A DNA stretch of 64,000 nt. Source: Bacteroidales bacterium (GTDB taxonomy: Bacteria > Bacteroidota > Bacteroidia > Bacteroidales > P3). How positions within the stretch are numbered: the first letter of the stretch is position 1; each line of letters starts with the position of its first letter. The notes under the pieces are model-generated. The model did no database searches. It saw only the letters and a list, made by a program, of their open reading frames with translations, and was not told the DNA's origin. The translations under genes and the position numbers were made by a program. This document shows positions 26,346 to 35,967 of the stretch, piece by piece. The DNA is taken from the NCBI GenBank assembly GCA_024681475.1, contig JAILAT010000058.1:1-64000 (forward strand). Direction: 5' to 3'.

Positions 26346-29264
26346 TCAATAGCCGAAGATATCGTCGAGCGTGAGCTTCTTCACCTTGCCGTATTTGCTC
26401 AAGGCGTTGAAGTCCATGTCGCTCTCCTTGCCGAGGATGAGGAGGGTCTTGTGCTGTCCCTTGATGTACTTCTGCTGGAAGCTGACGAGATCCTTCATGG
26501 TCATATTCTGGTAGGCCTGGTAATTCTGCTTGGTGAGGGGCTCTTTCCAGCCCATACGCTCGCAGTTGAGGTAGCTGCTGATGATGGCGAACTTGGTGGT
26601 GCGGGCTGTGCGTGCGCCGGCCAGCAAGGCGTCCTTCGACAGCTTGAAGTTGGCTTCGGCCTGAGGCATGTCGTTGAAAAGCTCATCGTAGGCTGCGAGA
26701 GCGTCCATCAGCTTGTCGTTCTGGGTGATGACGTTGGCGCTGTTGTAGAAATAGCCATCCTTGCGACCGTTGTTGGTGTAGTAGCTGCTGGCGCTGTATG
26801 CGAGGCTGCGTTTCTCGCGCATCTCCTGGAAGACGATGGCGTTCATCGAGCCGCCGAAATACTCATTGAAGAGGTTGACGTTGGGCACCAGGGTGGTATT
26901 GTACGACTCACCGCGGAAATACTCGGTGACGTAGGTGTTCTTGGCGTCGTAGTTGACAAAGAGAATCTGGTTCTCGTTGGTGGACACGGGCTGGAACACT
27001 TTGTTGGCGGGAACATCCTTGGTAGGCTTCACGGTGTGGATCTTGTTGATTGTAGCGGTAGCCTCCTTAAGGGTCAGCGGGCCGTAGTACAGCACGCGAT
27101 GTTTGTACTGGAAGAGTCCGTGCAGCTTGTCGGTCAACTGTTTGGCGGTGTATGAGCGCAACTCGGCGTCGCTCTTCGTGGTAGCCTTGATGTAGTCAGG
27201 GCCGTAGGTGCCGTAGACATTCAGTGCACGGAAAGCGGAACGCTGGTTGGTCTTGCTGTCGGTACGGCTCTTGATCAGACGCTCCACAAGGGTGGTGAGG
27301 GCATCCTGGTCGGGTTGCACGCCGGCCATCACCTCCTCGAGCAGCAACATGGCTTTCTCCATGTTCTCGGCCAGGCCGCTGACGCCAACGGTGATGTTCT
27401 CACCATTCACGCGCACATTGTAGCTGCAAGCCAGCTTGTAGAACTCCTCCTGCAGCTGGTCGGCGGTGTGCTTGTCGGTGTTGAGGTACTCCATCAGGTT
27501 GGCAGCCATCTCATAGCTGTCGTCGGCATAGCTGCCGAACTCGAAGCGGTACTGCAGGTTGAAGGTCTTGTTCTCGGTGTTCTGAACATAGAGGACCTCG
27601 CTGCCGTTGGCGGTCTTGCCCTTCTGCAGATCCTTCTTGAAGTTCACGAAGACAGGCTGGATGGGTTTGGCCTTGGCGGCATCGGCCTTGACACTGGACA
27701 GGAAGGCGCTCTCATTGTCGCGGCTCACCTCGATGGGGGTGATGGCGGGTTTGATGACCTTGGCCACAGGGTCGGGCACATCCTGGTGTTTGTAGACGAT
27801 GACGTAGTTGTTGTCCTTGCAGATGCGGTTGGCAAAGTCGACGACATCCTGCTTGGTGATCTTGGCCAACTCGTCGATTTCGTTGCACACCTCGCCCCAG
27901 GTCTGGTGCTGCACATAGGCATAGGCCATCTGGCTGGCACGGCTGTTGTTGCTCTCAGCCTGCTTCATGATGCTGAGCTTGATCTGGTTGATGCTGGCCT
28001 CCAGCAGACTCTCGTCGAAGTCACCCTTCTTGACGAGCTCGACCTGCTCGAGCAGCATGTCGCGCAACTGGCCGAGGCTCTGGCCCTGGGTGGGACGGCC
28101 ACCGAGCATGAAGGCGGCATAGTCGTTCAGCGTATAGGTGCCGGCATAGGCACCGAGGCAGAGCTGTTTCTGATTCAGGTTCAGGTCAATAAGACCGCAG
28201 CTTCCGTTGTTGAGGATGTTCTCCATGGCTTGGGCCAACAGGGCGTCGCGGCTGCCGTTACCCTCCTCGATACGGAAGGCGATGGTGAGGTTCTCGGGAT
28301 CCTGGCCGTTCACCAGGCGGATGATGGGCGAGGTGATGGGCTGCTCCTTCACTTTGGTGAAGCCGGGAACTTGGGCAGGTTTCCAGGTGCCGAAATATTT
28401 GTCGATAATCTTGATAGCCTCGTCGGGGTTGAAGTCACCGCTCATGGCGATACACATATTGTTGGGCACATAGTAGGCGGCATGGAACTCGCGGATGTTC
28501 TTCATCGAGGGGTTCTTCAGGTGCTCGATGGTACCCAGGGTTGTCTGGGTGCCATAGGGATGATGGGGGAAGAGGGCATTCATCATGGCCTCGTTCACGC
28601 GACGGTTGTCCTGTGCCAGGCTGATGTTTTTCTCCTCGTAGACGGCTTCCAGCTCGGTGTGGAACAGACGCAGCACCAGGTTGGGGAAGCGGTCGGCCTG
28701 CACCTTGGCCCAGGTCTCCAGCTGGTTGGCGGGGATGTTCTCCACATACATCGTGTAGTCGTTGCTGGTGAAGGCATTGGTGCCCTCGCTGCCGATGGCG
28801 GTCATCGCCTTGTCGTACTCATTGGCGATGGCGATGGTCGAAGCGATGTAGCTGAGGCTGTCGATCTGATGGTAGATGGCGGCACGGGCGGCATCGTTGG
28901 TGGTCTTGCGATACACCTCGTAGAGGTCCTCAATCTGCTGCAGATAAACCTTTTCGCGGTCCCAGTCGGAGGTACCCATCTGGTGGCTGCCCTTGAAGAG
29001 CATGTGCTCCAGATAGTGGGCCAGACCGGTGGTCTCGCTGGGGTCGTTCTTCGAGCCGGCACGCACAGCGATGTAAGTCTGGATGCGCGGAGCATCCTTG
29101 TAGACGCTGAGGAACACTTTCAGACCGTTGTCGAGCGTATACTCGCGCACGCCGATAGGGTCGTTGGGATAGGTCTTGTACTCATACTTCTTTTGGGCGA
29201 AGGCGGTGGAGCCGACCACCAGCATCAACGCCACAAAACTGACGAACAAATTAAAACGTTTCAT
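26346..29264 (-). CDS. M16 family zinc metallopeptidase, secreted
   Basis: The 972-residue protein has a signal peptide (cleavage after AFA, about residue 23) and two M16 units. The first carries the inverted zinc motif HYLEH (His83, Glu86, His87) and the third ligand in ELEAVYEEKN. The second unit, from about 530, lacks the motif, as usual for the inactive half. Pitrilysin/insulinase-type enzymes degrade short peptides; periplasmic location is inferred from the signal. It is monocistronic, with a -7 box at 29324-29331 and a terminator at 26273-26323. Confidence 0.93.
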   Translation of the reverse strand: MKRFNLFVSFVALMLVVGSTAFAQKKYEYKTYPNDPIGVREYTLDNGLKVFLSVYKDAPRIQTYIAVRAGSKNDPSETTGLAHYLEHMLFKGSHQMGTSDWDREKVYLQQIEDLYEVYRKTTNDAARAAIYHQIDSLSYIASTIAIANEYDKAMTAIGSEGTNAFTSNDYTMYVENIPANQLETWAKVQADRFPNLVLRLFHTELEAVYEEKNISLAQDNRRVNEAMMNALFPHHPYGTQTTLGTIEHLKNPSMKNIREFHAAYYVPNNMCIAMSGDFNPDEAIKIIDKYFGTWKPAQVPGFTKVKEQPITSPIIRLVNGQDPENLTIAFRIEEGNGSRDALLAQAMENILNNGSCGLIDLNLNQKQLCLGAYAGTYTLNDYAAFMLGGRPTQGQSLGQLRDMLLEQVELVKKGDFDESLLEASINQIKLSIMKQAESNNSRASQMAYAYVQHQTWGEVCNEIDELAKITKQDVVDFANRICKDNNYVIVYKHQDVPDPVAKVIKPAITPIEVSRDNESAFLSSVKADAAKAKPIQPVFVNFKKDLQKGKTANGSEVLYVQNTENKTFNLQYRFEFGSYADDSYEMAANLMEYLNTDKHTADQLQEEFYKLACSYNVRVNGENITVGVSGLAENMEKAMLLLEEVMAGVQPDQDALTTLVERLIKSRTDSKTNQRSAFRALNVYGTYGPDYIKATTKSDAELRSYTAKQLTDKLHGLFQYKHRVLYYGPLTLKEATATINKIHTVKPTKDVPANKVFQPVSTNENQILFVNYDAKNTYVTEYFRGESYNTTLVPNVNLFNEYFGGSMNAIVFQEMREKRSLAYSASSYYTNNGRKDGYFYNSANVITQNDKLMDALAAYDELFNDMPQAEANFKLSKDALLAGARTARTTKFAIISSYLNCERMGWKEPLTKQNYQAYQNMTMKDLVSFQQKYIKGQHKTLLILGKESDMDFNALSKYGKVKKLTLDDIFGY

Positions 29265-29323
29265 GCTTGTAATGTGTTGTTTTAAAAATATTTAAGTAAT
29301 TATTGAATAATCGTATATTTTTA

Positions 29324-29331
29324 CAAAAATA
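29324..29331 (-). promoter_or_regulatory. -7 box upstream of the M16 gene
   Basis: Minus strand TATTTTTG, 60 bp before the start codon. No TTTG partner at the usual distance. Confidence 0.4.
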
Positions 29332-29594
29332 ACAAAAAAAAACATACCGCTGGGCGCTGCGCCAATAATATTTCTTCGCTTGTGGCGCAAGACATTGGTA
29401 GCCAGCCCTGTGAGTGGCGGTCGTCATCGTCCCTCGACTCGGCGCGCCACCTGGTCGGCGCAGCCGCTGGAAACAACTTTTTGTCAACCGTCGCAGCTCT
29501 CAGCGACATACTTTGCTATCAGCGCGTTAGGCCCTGCGGCAGAGCGCCGCGGAGTACTTTTCAACGATGCCCCGAAAAAAAACTTGTTTTTTTG

Positions 29595-29626
29595 TTTGGG
29601 CATTTGCTTTTTATATAGTATTTTTA
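29595..29626 (+). promoter_or_regulatory. Promoter for the acidic protein-gmk-mreCD-porZ-recO run
   Basis: TTTG at 29595-29598, 20 bp, then TATTTTTA at 29619-29626: correct spacing and one mismatch in the -7 box. The leader would be about 65 nt. Confidence 0.5.
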
Positions 29627-29695
29627 CACATTCGTTCCGCAGGGCACAGCGGAGCGTATGGTTTTTATTATCAGAAAAATACATAGAAAACAATA

Positions 29696-30820
29696 ATGAA
29701 AAAAGTAAGCAAAACCCTCACAGAACAACTGGCGCGCGTCACCACGGGTGTGGAACGCCTCAACGACAGCGACAGCCCCCGACAGATAGACATCGACTTA
29801 CTGCTCGAAGACTTGCGCGACCTATACGACACCGTACGCCACCTCTCCACAGAAGCCCCCGAGGTGCAGCCCGCGGCCGAAGAGCCTGTGGCGACACCCG
29901 CACCTGAGCCCGAAGTCGTGGCCAGCGAACCCGCTGCTGCCGAGCACGTTGCCTTCGTGGCACCGCTGGTGGTCGACACCGACGAGCCGGCACCCTACGC
30001 CCCCGACGAGGCGGTGACGGCGGCCGACACACTGGCCGAACAGCCTAGTGTAGAGGAAGTTGAGGGCACCGACAACGACACCATCTTCGCCACTCCCGAC
30101 GAGGAGCCTGAAACCGAGATACCGCAGCCCGCCAGCGAGCCCGCACCCGTCGAAGAGCCTCAGGCCGTGGTGGAGAAAGCCGCACAGAACGCTCCCCAGA
30201 CACTGTGGGAGAAACTGCAGGCCAACCACACCGAGAACCCGCTGGGCGAACAGATGGGCAGCGGCCGCACCCTGTCGGAGCAGCTGGGCGATGTCGCCCG
30301 CGGCGCCGCACTGGGCAACGTCGTGGCCAATTCCACGCCAGCCAAGCCAGCGGAAGAAGCCCCCGCAGTTCCCGAACCTGTGGCTGAGCCTGCCCCCGTC
30401 GAGGAACAACCCCATGAGGAGAAGCCTGCACAGCCCTCGCTGTTCGACTACATACACAGCAGCCAGGCCAGCGTCGAGCGCAAGGCCGAAGCCATGCCCA
30501 TCGGCGAGGCAGCAACGGTGCAGACCGTGGCCGACACACTGGGCAGCACACGCCAGGGTGGCGGCATCGAGCGCACCATGGCCTCCAAGAAGGTGCAGGA
30601 CCTCCGCACCATCATCAACATCAACGACAAATTCAGCTTCCAGAACGAGCTGTTCCACTACAATATGCGCGCCTACAACGAGTTCATCATGAAACTCAAT
30701 GCCATCGACGACCGCGAGACGGCGTTGTCCTATGTCGGCACCATCGCCGAGCAGTATCAGTGGAACAGCGAGTCGCTGGTGGTGCAGACCTTCTACAAGA
30801 TATTCGACCGCAAGTTTTAA
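29696..30820 (+). CDS. Acidic Pro/Glu/Ala-rich protein with conserved C-terminal domain
   Basis: Not recognised by function. The 374-residue protein has three parts: a helical N terminus (about 1-55), a long disordered stretch rich in Glu, Pro, Ala and Val (about 55-280), and a compact C-terminal domain (about 295-374) with VQDLRTIININDKFSFQNEL and repeated aromatic residues ending in FYKIFDRKF. No signal peptide or membrane helix, so it is cytoplasmic. Proteins with this C-terminal block occur in Bacteroidetes as conserved hypotheticals. It heads a plus-strand run with gmk (30 bp downstream), mreC and mreD, which hints at growth or envelope biology. Confidence 0.8.
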   Translation: MKKVSKTLTEQLARVTTGVERLNDSDSPRQIDIDLLLEDLRDLYDTVRHLSTEAPEVQPAAEEPVATPAPEPEVVASEPAAAEHVAFVAPLVVDTDEPAPYAPDEAVTAADTLAEQPSVEEVEGTDNDTIFATPDEEPETEIPQPASEPAPVEEPQAVVEKAAQNAPQTLWEKLQANHTENPLGEQMGSGRTLSEQLGDVARGAALGNVVANSTPAKPAEEAPAVPEPVAEPAPVEEQPHEEKPAQPSLFDYIHSSQASVERKAEAMPIGEAATVQTVADTLGSTRQGGGIERTMASKKVQDLRTIININDKFSFQNELFHYNMRAYNEFIMKLNAIDDRETALSYVGTIAEQYQWNSESLVVQTFYKIFDRKF

Positions 30821-30850
30821 CACCCCACACAAGGACAACGCCATAAGACC

Positions 30851-31423
30851 ATGAAACGCAGAGCCATCATCTTTTCAGCCCCCTCGGGGTCAGGCAAAAC
30901 AACCATCATCAAACGGCTGTTTTACCAGTTCGACATCTTCGCCTTCTCCATCTCGGCCACCAGCCGGCAGCCCCGCGAGGGAGAACGCGACGGCGAAGAC
31001 TACTACTTCCTCAGCCCCAAGGAGTTCCAACAGCGCGTGGAGCGCGGCGACTTCCTCGAATGGGAGGAGGTCTACGCCGACCTCTACTACGGCACGCTGA
31101 AATCGGAGATCGACCGCATCTGCAGCGAAGGCAAGGTGGTGGTGTTCGACGTCGACGTCAACGGCGGCCGCAACATCAAGCGCTTCTTTGGCGACGACGC
31201 GCTGGCCATGTTCATCATGCCGCCATCGAAGGAGGTGCTGGAGCAGCGTCTGCGCGGCCGCGGCACCGACAGCGAGGAGAGCATCACCAAACGCCTGGCA
31301 CGCGCCGAGCAGGAGCTGGCACAGGCTCCGCAGTTCGACGTGACGGTGGTCAACGACAACCTGGACCGCGCCGTGGAAGAAGCCAAGGAGGCTATCAACA
31401 AATTTTTGCAAACCAACGCATAA
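30851..31423 (+). CDS. gmk: Guanylate kinase
   Basis: Phosphorylates GMP to GDP. The P-loop SAPSGSGKTTI is at residues 8-18, with TSRQPREGERDGEDYYF and EWEEVYADLYYG forming the GMP site. At 190 residues it is normal for the family. It lies 30 bp after the acidic protein and 28 bp before mreC. Confidence 0.97.
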   Translation: MKRRAIIFSAPSGSGKTTIIKRLFYQFDIFAFSISATSRQPREGERDGEDYYFLSPKEFQQRVERGDFLEWEEVYADLYYGTLKSEIDRICSEGKVVVFDVDVNGGRNIKRFFGDDALAMFIMPPSKEVLEQRLRGRGTDSEESITKRLARAEQELAQAPQFDVTVVNDNLDRAVEEAKEAINKFLQTNA

Positions 31424-31451
31424 TGACCCTATCGCCCACCCCTGAGGAGCC

Positions 31452-32288
31452 ATGGAGAAACTGACCGAATTCATCAAAAAATACTCTCACGTGCTGGTGT
31501 TCATCCTGCTGGAGATCGCCGCCGTGCTGCTGATAGTGCAGAACACGTTCTACCAGCGGTCGCACATCGTGAGCGTGGGCAACGGCATGGCGGGGCTTTG
31601 GTACAAAGGGGTCTCCAACGTGTCGGGCTACTTCGGCCTGAAGGCCGAGAACGAGCGCCTGGTGGCCGAGAACGCCGCGCTGCGCGCCCAGATGGCGTCG
31701 TCGTACATCTCCTACTCCGACAGCGTCTTCACGGTCTACGACACCGTCTACAAGCAACGTTACAGCTACACCGACGCACAGGTCATCAAAAACTCGTGGA
31801 ACAAACGCAACAACTACCTGATGCTCAACAAAGGCACGAGCCACGGCGTGAAGGTGGACCAGGCCGTCATCTCGCCGCAAGGCATTGTGGGTGTGGTTGT
31901 CAACACCACCAAGAATTTCTCGACGGTGATGCCCGTGCTGCATGCCAACAGCCGCAACAGCGTGCGTGTGAAACGCCTCAACTCGGTAGGTTCGCTGGTG
32001 TGGGAAGGCGGCGACTTCCGCTACGCCGTGGTGGAGGGCATCCCCACAACCCATAAGCTCTTCGAGAACGACACCATCGTCTCCAGCGGTCTGGCCAACG
32101 ATTTCCCCGAGGGCATCGCGGTGGGCTACATCGAGAGCTTCGAGAGCGAGTCGGGCAGCGGATTCTATAAAATAAAGGTGCGCCTGGCCACCGACTTCAA
32201 CAACTTGAGCCATGTCTACATCGTGGACAACCACTTCAAGGCCGAGCAGGACTCGCTGATGCGCATGACCAAACAAAACGACGAATAA
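31452..32288 (+). CDS. mreC: Rod shape-determining protein MreC
   Basis: Elongasome protein that links cytoskeletal MreB to cell wall enzymes. The 278-residue product has one N-terminal membrane helix (about 15-31), a coiled coil (FGLKAENERLVAENAALRAQ) and the paired beta-barrel periplasmic part with NKGTSHGVKVDQAVISPQGI and SGLANDFPEGIAVGYI. mreD follows after 24 bp. mreB, which usually sits directly upstream, is not here. Confidence 0.94.
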   Translation: MEKLTEFIKKYSHVLVFILLEIAAVLLIVQNTFYQRSHIVSVGNGMAGLWYKGVSNVSGYFGLKAENERLVAENAALRAQMASSYISYSDSVFTVYDTVYKQRYSYTDAQVIKNSWNKRNNYLMLNKGTSHGVKVDQAVISPQGIVGVVVNTTKNFSTVMPVLHANSRNSVRVKRLNSVGSLVWEGGDFRYAVVEGIPTTHKLFENDTIVSSGLANDFPEGIAVGYIESFESESGSGFYKIKVRLATDFNNLSHVYIVDNHFKAEQDSLMRMTKQNDE

Positions 32289-32312
32289 GGAGCATAACCA
32301 TAAGACTGAACG

Positions 32313-32834
32313 ATGAACAATAACTTGATATTCAGAAACATATGGCGCTTCGTACTGCTGATGCTGATACAGGTGCTGGTGCTCAACAACCTATATCTGG
32401 GCGGCTACATCACGCCGTTCCTCTATGTGCTGTTCATCGCCATGCTGCCCACCAACACCAACCGCATCGCCATGCTCCTCATCGCTTTCGCCAGCGGCCT
32501 TTGCCTCGACATCTTCAGCAATATGCTTGGTTTCCATGCCTTTGCCTGCACCCTGACGGCCTTTGTGCGCATCATGGGTGCCCAACGCATCATCAAACGC
32601 GACGACGACGAAATAGAGACGCCGAGCATACGCAGCGGCTCGTATCAGCAGTATGCCGTCTATCTGCTGGTGTTGCTGCTGGTGTACAACCTGGCCTACT
32701 ATTGCCTGTCGGTGTTCAGCTTCCGCGAACTGCCGCAGATACTGCTGTCGACAGTCCTTTCCACGCTGATAACGTGGCTGTTGTCCATCCTCTACCAGAC
32801 GCTTTTCATCCACCGTCCCAAGCAGGCGGCATAA
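32313..32834 (+). CDS. mreD: Rod shape-determining protein MreD
   Basis: Small membrane protein of the elongasome, 173 residues with about five hydrophobic helices. Conserved MreD features are the PFLYVLFIAMLPTNTNR loop and GLCLDIFSNMLGFHAF. It follows mreC and precedes porZ by 26 bp. The penicillin-binding protein 2 and RodA genes that often follow mreD are absent here. Confidence 0.9.
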   Translation: MNNNLIFRNIWRFVLLMLIQVLVLNNLYLGGYITPFLYVLFIAMLPTNTNRIAMLLIAFASGLCLDIFSNMLGFHAFACTLTAFVRIMGAQRIIKRDDDEIETPSIRSGSYQQYAVYLLVLLLVYNLAYYCLSVFSFRELPQILLSTVLSTLITWLLSILYQTLFIHRPKQAA

Positions 32835-32860
32835 AAGACCGAGCACTAATAACCAGCGAT

Positions 32861-35191
32861 ATGAAACGAATAGCAACCCTGATAATACTGATGGTCCTGG
32901 CAGTGCCCCTGTGGGCGCAGCTGGAGGTCGGCAAGTGGCGCGACCATCTGTCGTTCAGCACCTTGAAGCAGGTGGTGCCCGCTGGCGAGCGCATCTACGG
33001 CGTGGCGGCAGGCGGCCTCTTCTACTACGACACGGAGGATGGAACGCTGAACAAAATGAGCAAGACGACAGTGCTCAACGATGTGGGTGTCAGCCGTGTA
33101 GCCTACGACGACGCCACAGGCTATCTGGTGGTGGCCTACGACAACGCCAACCTCGACCTTGTGAAGGGCGACGTGGTCTACAACCTGTCGGACATCAAAC
33201 GCAACGAGATACCCGGCAGCAAGCAAATCAACAACATACGTTTCTACAACGGCTGTGCCTATCTGGCCTGCGGTTTCGGCATCGTGGTGGTGGACCTCGC
33301 ACGTCACGAAATCAAGGAGACCTACTACATCGGCACCGATGGCACCTACAAGAATATCAACGACATAGCCTTCCGCGGCAGCGACATTGTGGCGGCCACC
33401 GACGACGGACTGATGAGCGCCGACAAGGACAATCCCTACCTGAATATCGTGACCAACTGGCAAGCCGACGTGAGCTCGCTGCTGGCAGGCCAGCGTGTGC
33501 TGCTGCTGGACTGCGACGCACAAGGGCAGCTGCTGGCGCTGGCACTGGGAGCCGGCGACGACGAACCGACACTCTTCCGCGAGAGCGGCACGATGGCTTT
33601 CGCCCCCTGGTTTGCCGACGATGTGCGCAGCGTGCACTGCCAAACGGTGGACGGCGCCGCACGGACGGTGGTGTCACGATGGAGAAAAGTGGAGATCTAC
33701 GACGCTGACTATCAACTGCTGACAACCATTGGCACGGTCGACTGGATGGGCATGCAGGCCCACGACGCACGGCTGACCGCGGGCGGCACGCTATGGGTGG
33801 CGCACAACTGGGCAGGCCTGGCGCGGATGGCGCTGGCCGACCCTGCGGCGACACTGAGCGTAATGCAGCCCCAAGGGCCCCTGTCGGACAACGTCTACAA
33901 ACTCGTGTCGTGGGACGACGACATGATGGTATGCCCGGGCGGCCACACTCCCACCTACACGGGAGCCTACATCAGCGCCGACCTCTTCACCTACAACAAA
34001 AACCGCTGGAGCCAGCTGAACAGGGACAACGTGCTGCTCAACGGCATCTTCGACGTGGTCGACGTGGCGGCGCACCCCTACGATGCGCAGCGGCGCACCG
34101 CGGCGGCGTGGGGCTCCGGACTGCTGGAGATTGAAGGCAACGAAGTGGTGGCAGTCTACAACGAGAACAACAGCGACGGGGCCCTGGTACCCTACAGCGA
34201 CGGCAGCTACACCACGCTGCGCACAGGTGCCGTGGCCTACGACATACAGGGCAACCTGTGGGCCACCATCTCGCTGCAGACCAACGGTTTGGCGGTGCAT
34301 CGCACCGACGGCACCTGGCAGTCGTTCAACACCCACGACATGGTGAACGGCAGCGAGGTGGACCACCTGATGTGCGACAGCATCTATGGCAACAAACTCT
34401 TCTGGGGCCGCGCCAACCGCATCTTTGTGCACGACGGCGAGAATAAGATGGCCTATATCGACCCCAACCAAGGAAGCAAGCTGGAGACCTCGAGCGTCAA
34501 CTGTCTGGCGCAGGACCACAGCGGCAACTTCTGGATGGGCACCAACAAGGGTATCAAGGTGATATACGACCTCTACCGCGTGTTCGAAAACGGCGGCAAC
34601 GGCGAGAAAGCACCCACCGCGTGCAGCAACATCGTCTTCAACCAGAACGGCATCAACGAATACCTGCTGGCCTACGAGAAGGTGACCTGCATCGCCGTGG
34701 ACGGCGGCAACCGCAAATGGGTGGGCACCGCCTCGGGCGGCCTCTACCTGCTGAGCGCCAACGGCCTGGAGGAACTGGCACATTTCACAGCTGCCAATTC
34801 GCCACTCTTCTCCGACAAGATTGTCAGCATCAGCATCATGCCCTGGACGGGCGAAGTCTTCGTGGGCACCGAGAAAGGCCTGCAGTCCTATCGCGGCACA
34901 GCCACCTACGCCTACCGCGAGCCGCAGAGTGAGATACGCGTCTTCCCCAACCCCGTGCGGCCCGACTACGACGGCCCCATTGCCATCACGGGCTTCACAC
35001 GCAACGGCATCGTTCATGTCACCGACGCTGCGGGCCACACCGTCTACAGCACCATGGCTCAGGGCGGCGAGGCGATATGGAACGGCCGCACCAACAGCGG
35101 CGAGCGCGTAGGCAGCGGCGTCTATTTCGTCTTTGCCTCGGCAGCCGACGGCAAGATGCGATCGGTGGCAAAAGTACTGATAGTCAGATAG
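32861..35191 (+). CDS. porZ: Type IX secretion protein PorZ
   Basis: Surface component of the T9SS attachment complex. The protein is 776 residues, the same length as I recall for P. gingivalis PorZ. It has a signal peptide (cleaved after LWA, about residue 20), then beta-propeller repeats of the two-component-regulator type (AGGLFYYDTEDGTLNKMSKT, GNFWMGTNKGIKV, NRKWVGTASGGLYL), and a T9SS type A C-terminal domain (about 690-776: VFPNPVRPDYDGPI, VHVTDAAGH). The same open frame runs upstream across mreD, but the ATG at 32861 with signal peptide is clearly the start. It is flanked by mreD and recO. Confidence 0.92.
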   Translation: MKRIATLIILMVLAVPLWAQLEVGKWRDHLSFSTLKQVVPAGERIYGVAAGGLFYYDTEDGTLNKMSKTTVLNDVGVSRVAYDDATGYLVVAYDNANLDLVKGDVVYNLSDIKRNEIPGSKQINNIRFYNGCAYLACGFGIVVVDLARHEIKETYYIGTDGTYKNINDIAFRGSDIVAATDDGLMSADKDNPYLNIVTNWQADVSSLLAGQRVLLLDCDAQGQLLALALGAGDDEPTLFRESGTMAFAPWFADDVRSVHCQTVDGAARTVVSRWRKVEIYDADYQLLTTIGTVDWMGMQAHDARLTAGGTLWVAHNWAGLARMALADPAATLSVMQPQGPLSDNVYKLVSWDDDMMVCPGGHTPTYTGAYISADLFTYNKNRWSQLNRDNVLLNGIFDVVDVAAHPYDAQRRTAAAWGSGLLEIEGNEVVAVYNENNSDGALVPYSDGSYTTLRTGAVAYDIQGNLWATISLQTNGLAVHRTDGTWQSFNTHDMVNGSEVDHLMCDSIYGNKLFWGRANRIFVHDGENKMAYIDPNQGSKLETSSVNCLAQDHSGNFWMGTNKGIKVIYDLYRVFENGGNGEKAPTACSNIVFNQNGINEYLLAYEKVTCIAVDGGNRKWVGTASGGLYLLSANGLEELAHFTAANSPLFSDKIVSISIMPWTGEVFVGTEKGLQSYRGTATYAYREPQSEIRVFPNPVRPDYDGPIAITGFTRNGIVHVTDAAGHTVYSTMAQGGEAIWNGRTNSGERVGSGVYFVFASAADGKMRSVAKVLIVR

Positions 35192-35200
35192 CACAACACC

Positions 35201-35947
35201 ATGATACGGTCGACACAGGGGCTGGTGCTTCACACCACGAAATACTCCGAGACGAGCCTCATCGCCAAGGTCTTCACGCGCGAGCTGGGGGTGCGCTCCT
35301 ACATCATCAAAGGCGTGCGCTCCGCCACCGGACGCCACAAGCAGAACCTGCTGCAGCCCCTGACACACCTGGACATGGCCGTATACGACAATCCCAAGAA
35401 GAACCTGCAATATATCAAGGAGATGCGTCCTGCACGACACTACAACGCCATTGCCGGCGACAGCGTGCGCATGGCGCTGGTGTTCTTCATGGACGAGGTG
35501 CTCTACAAGGCGCTGAAAGAAGAAGAACCCAACGAGGCGCTGTTCGACTACGTGGTGTCGGAGCTGGAAACGCTGAGCCAGAGCGACGAGAACGCCGCCA
35601 CCCCCATCCGCTTCATGCTGCGTACCGCCGACCTGCTGGGCATCGCACCCATGGACAACTACAGCATCCACGAGCCCCTTTTCAACCTCAAGGAGGGTCG
35701 TTTCCAGGCGCCGATGAGCGCCACGGCACAGCTCACCAACCCCAATGCGGCCTATTTCCTTGACGCGCCGTCAAGCACACATCTGCACTATTATCTCGAC
35801 GGCGCCCGCAACAGCCGTCCAGCACCCATGCTCAGCGCCGCCCAGCGCCGCGACACACTGAACCACCTGCTGGAATACTACGAAGTGCACCTCGCCGACT
35901 TCCACAATTTCAAATCCACCGAAGTGCTCCACGCCGTGCTGCGATAA
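35201..35947 (+). CDS. recO: DNA repair protein RecO
   Basis: RecF-pathway mediator that anneals ssDNA and helps load RecA. The N-terminal OB domain begins TQGLVLHTTKYSETSLIAKV, with REL and GVRS typical of the family, and a helical C-terminal domain follows. 248 residues, normal. It begins 9 bp after porZ and is convergent with the sigma factor gene. Confidence 0.93.
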   Translation: MIRSTQGLVLHTTKYSETSLIAKVFTRELGVRSYIIKGVRSATGRHKQNLLQPLTHLDMAVYDNPKKNLQYIKEMRPARHYNAIAGDSVRMALVFFMDEVLYKALKEEEPNEALFDYVVSELETLSQSDENAATPIRFMLRTADLLGIAPMDNYSIHEPLFNLKEGRFQAPMSATAQLTNPNAAYFLDAPSSTHLHYYLDGARNSRPAPMLSAAQRRDTLNHLLEYYEVHLADFHNFKSTEVLHAVLR

Positions 35948-35967
35948 AAAAGCCGTGATTCCAACGC

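Larger units (their letters stand above)
29265..29695. other. Intergenic region, 431 bp, divergent promoters
   Basis: Lies between the M16 protease (minus) and the acidic protein (plus). It holds a -7 box for M16 (29324-29331) and a promoter for the plus gene (29595-29626). GCCCTGCGG at 29531-29539 and CCGCAGGGC at 29637-29645 form a widely spaced inverted repeat around that promoter. The 12-bp word GCCCTGCGGAAC, on the minus strand at 29634-29645, also occurs at 96-107. No gene is called; an open frame at 29380-29907 overlaps the real gene out of phase. Confidence 0.55.

Noticed and set aside
29380-29907. Open frame overlapping the start of the acidic protein gene
   Set aside because: Different frame, crosses the promoter, no conserved pattern; the 29696 gene has a better start and a conserved C-terminal domain.
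32342-32860. Upstream extension of the porZ frame across mreD
   Set aside because: The extension overlaps mreD out of phase and a signal peptide begins at the ATG at 32861.
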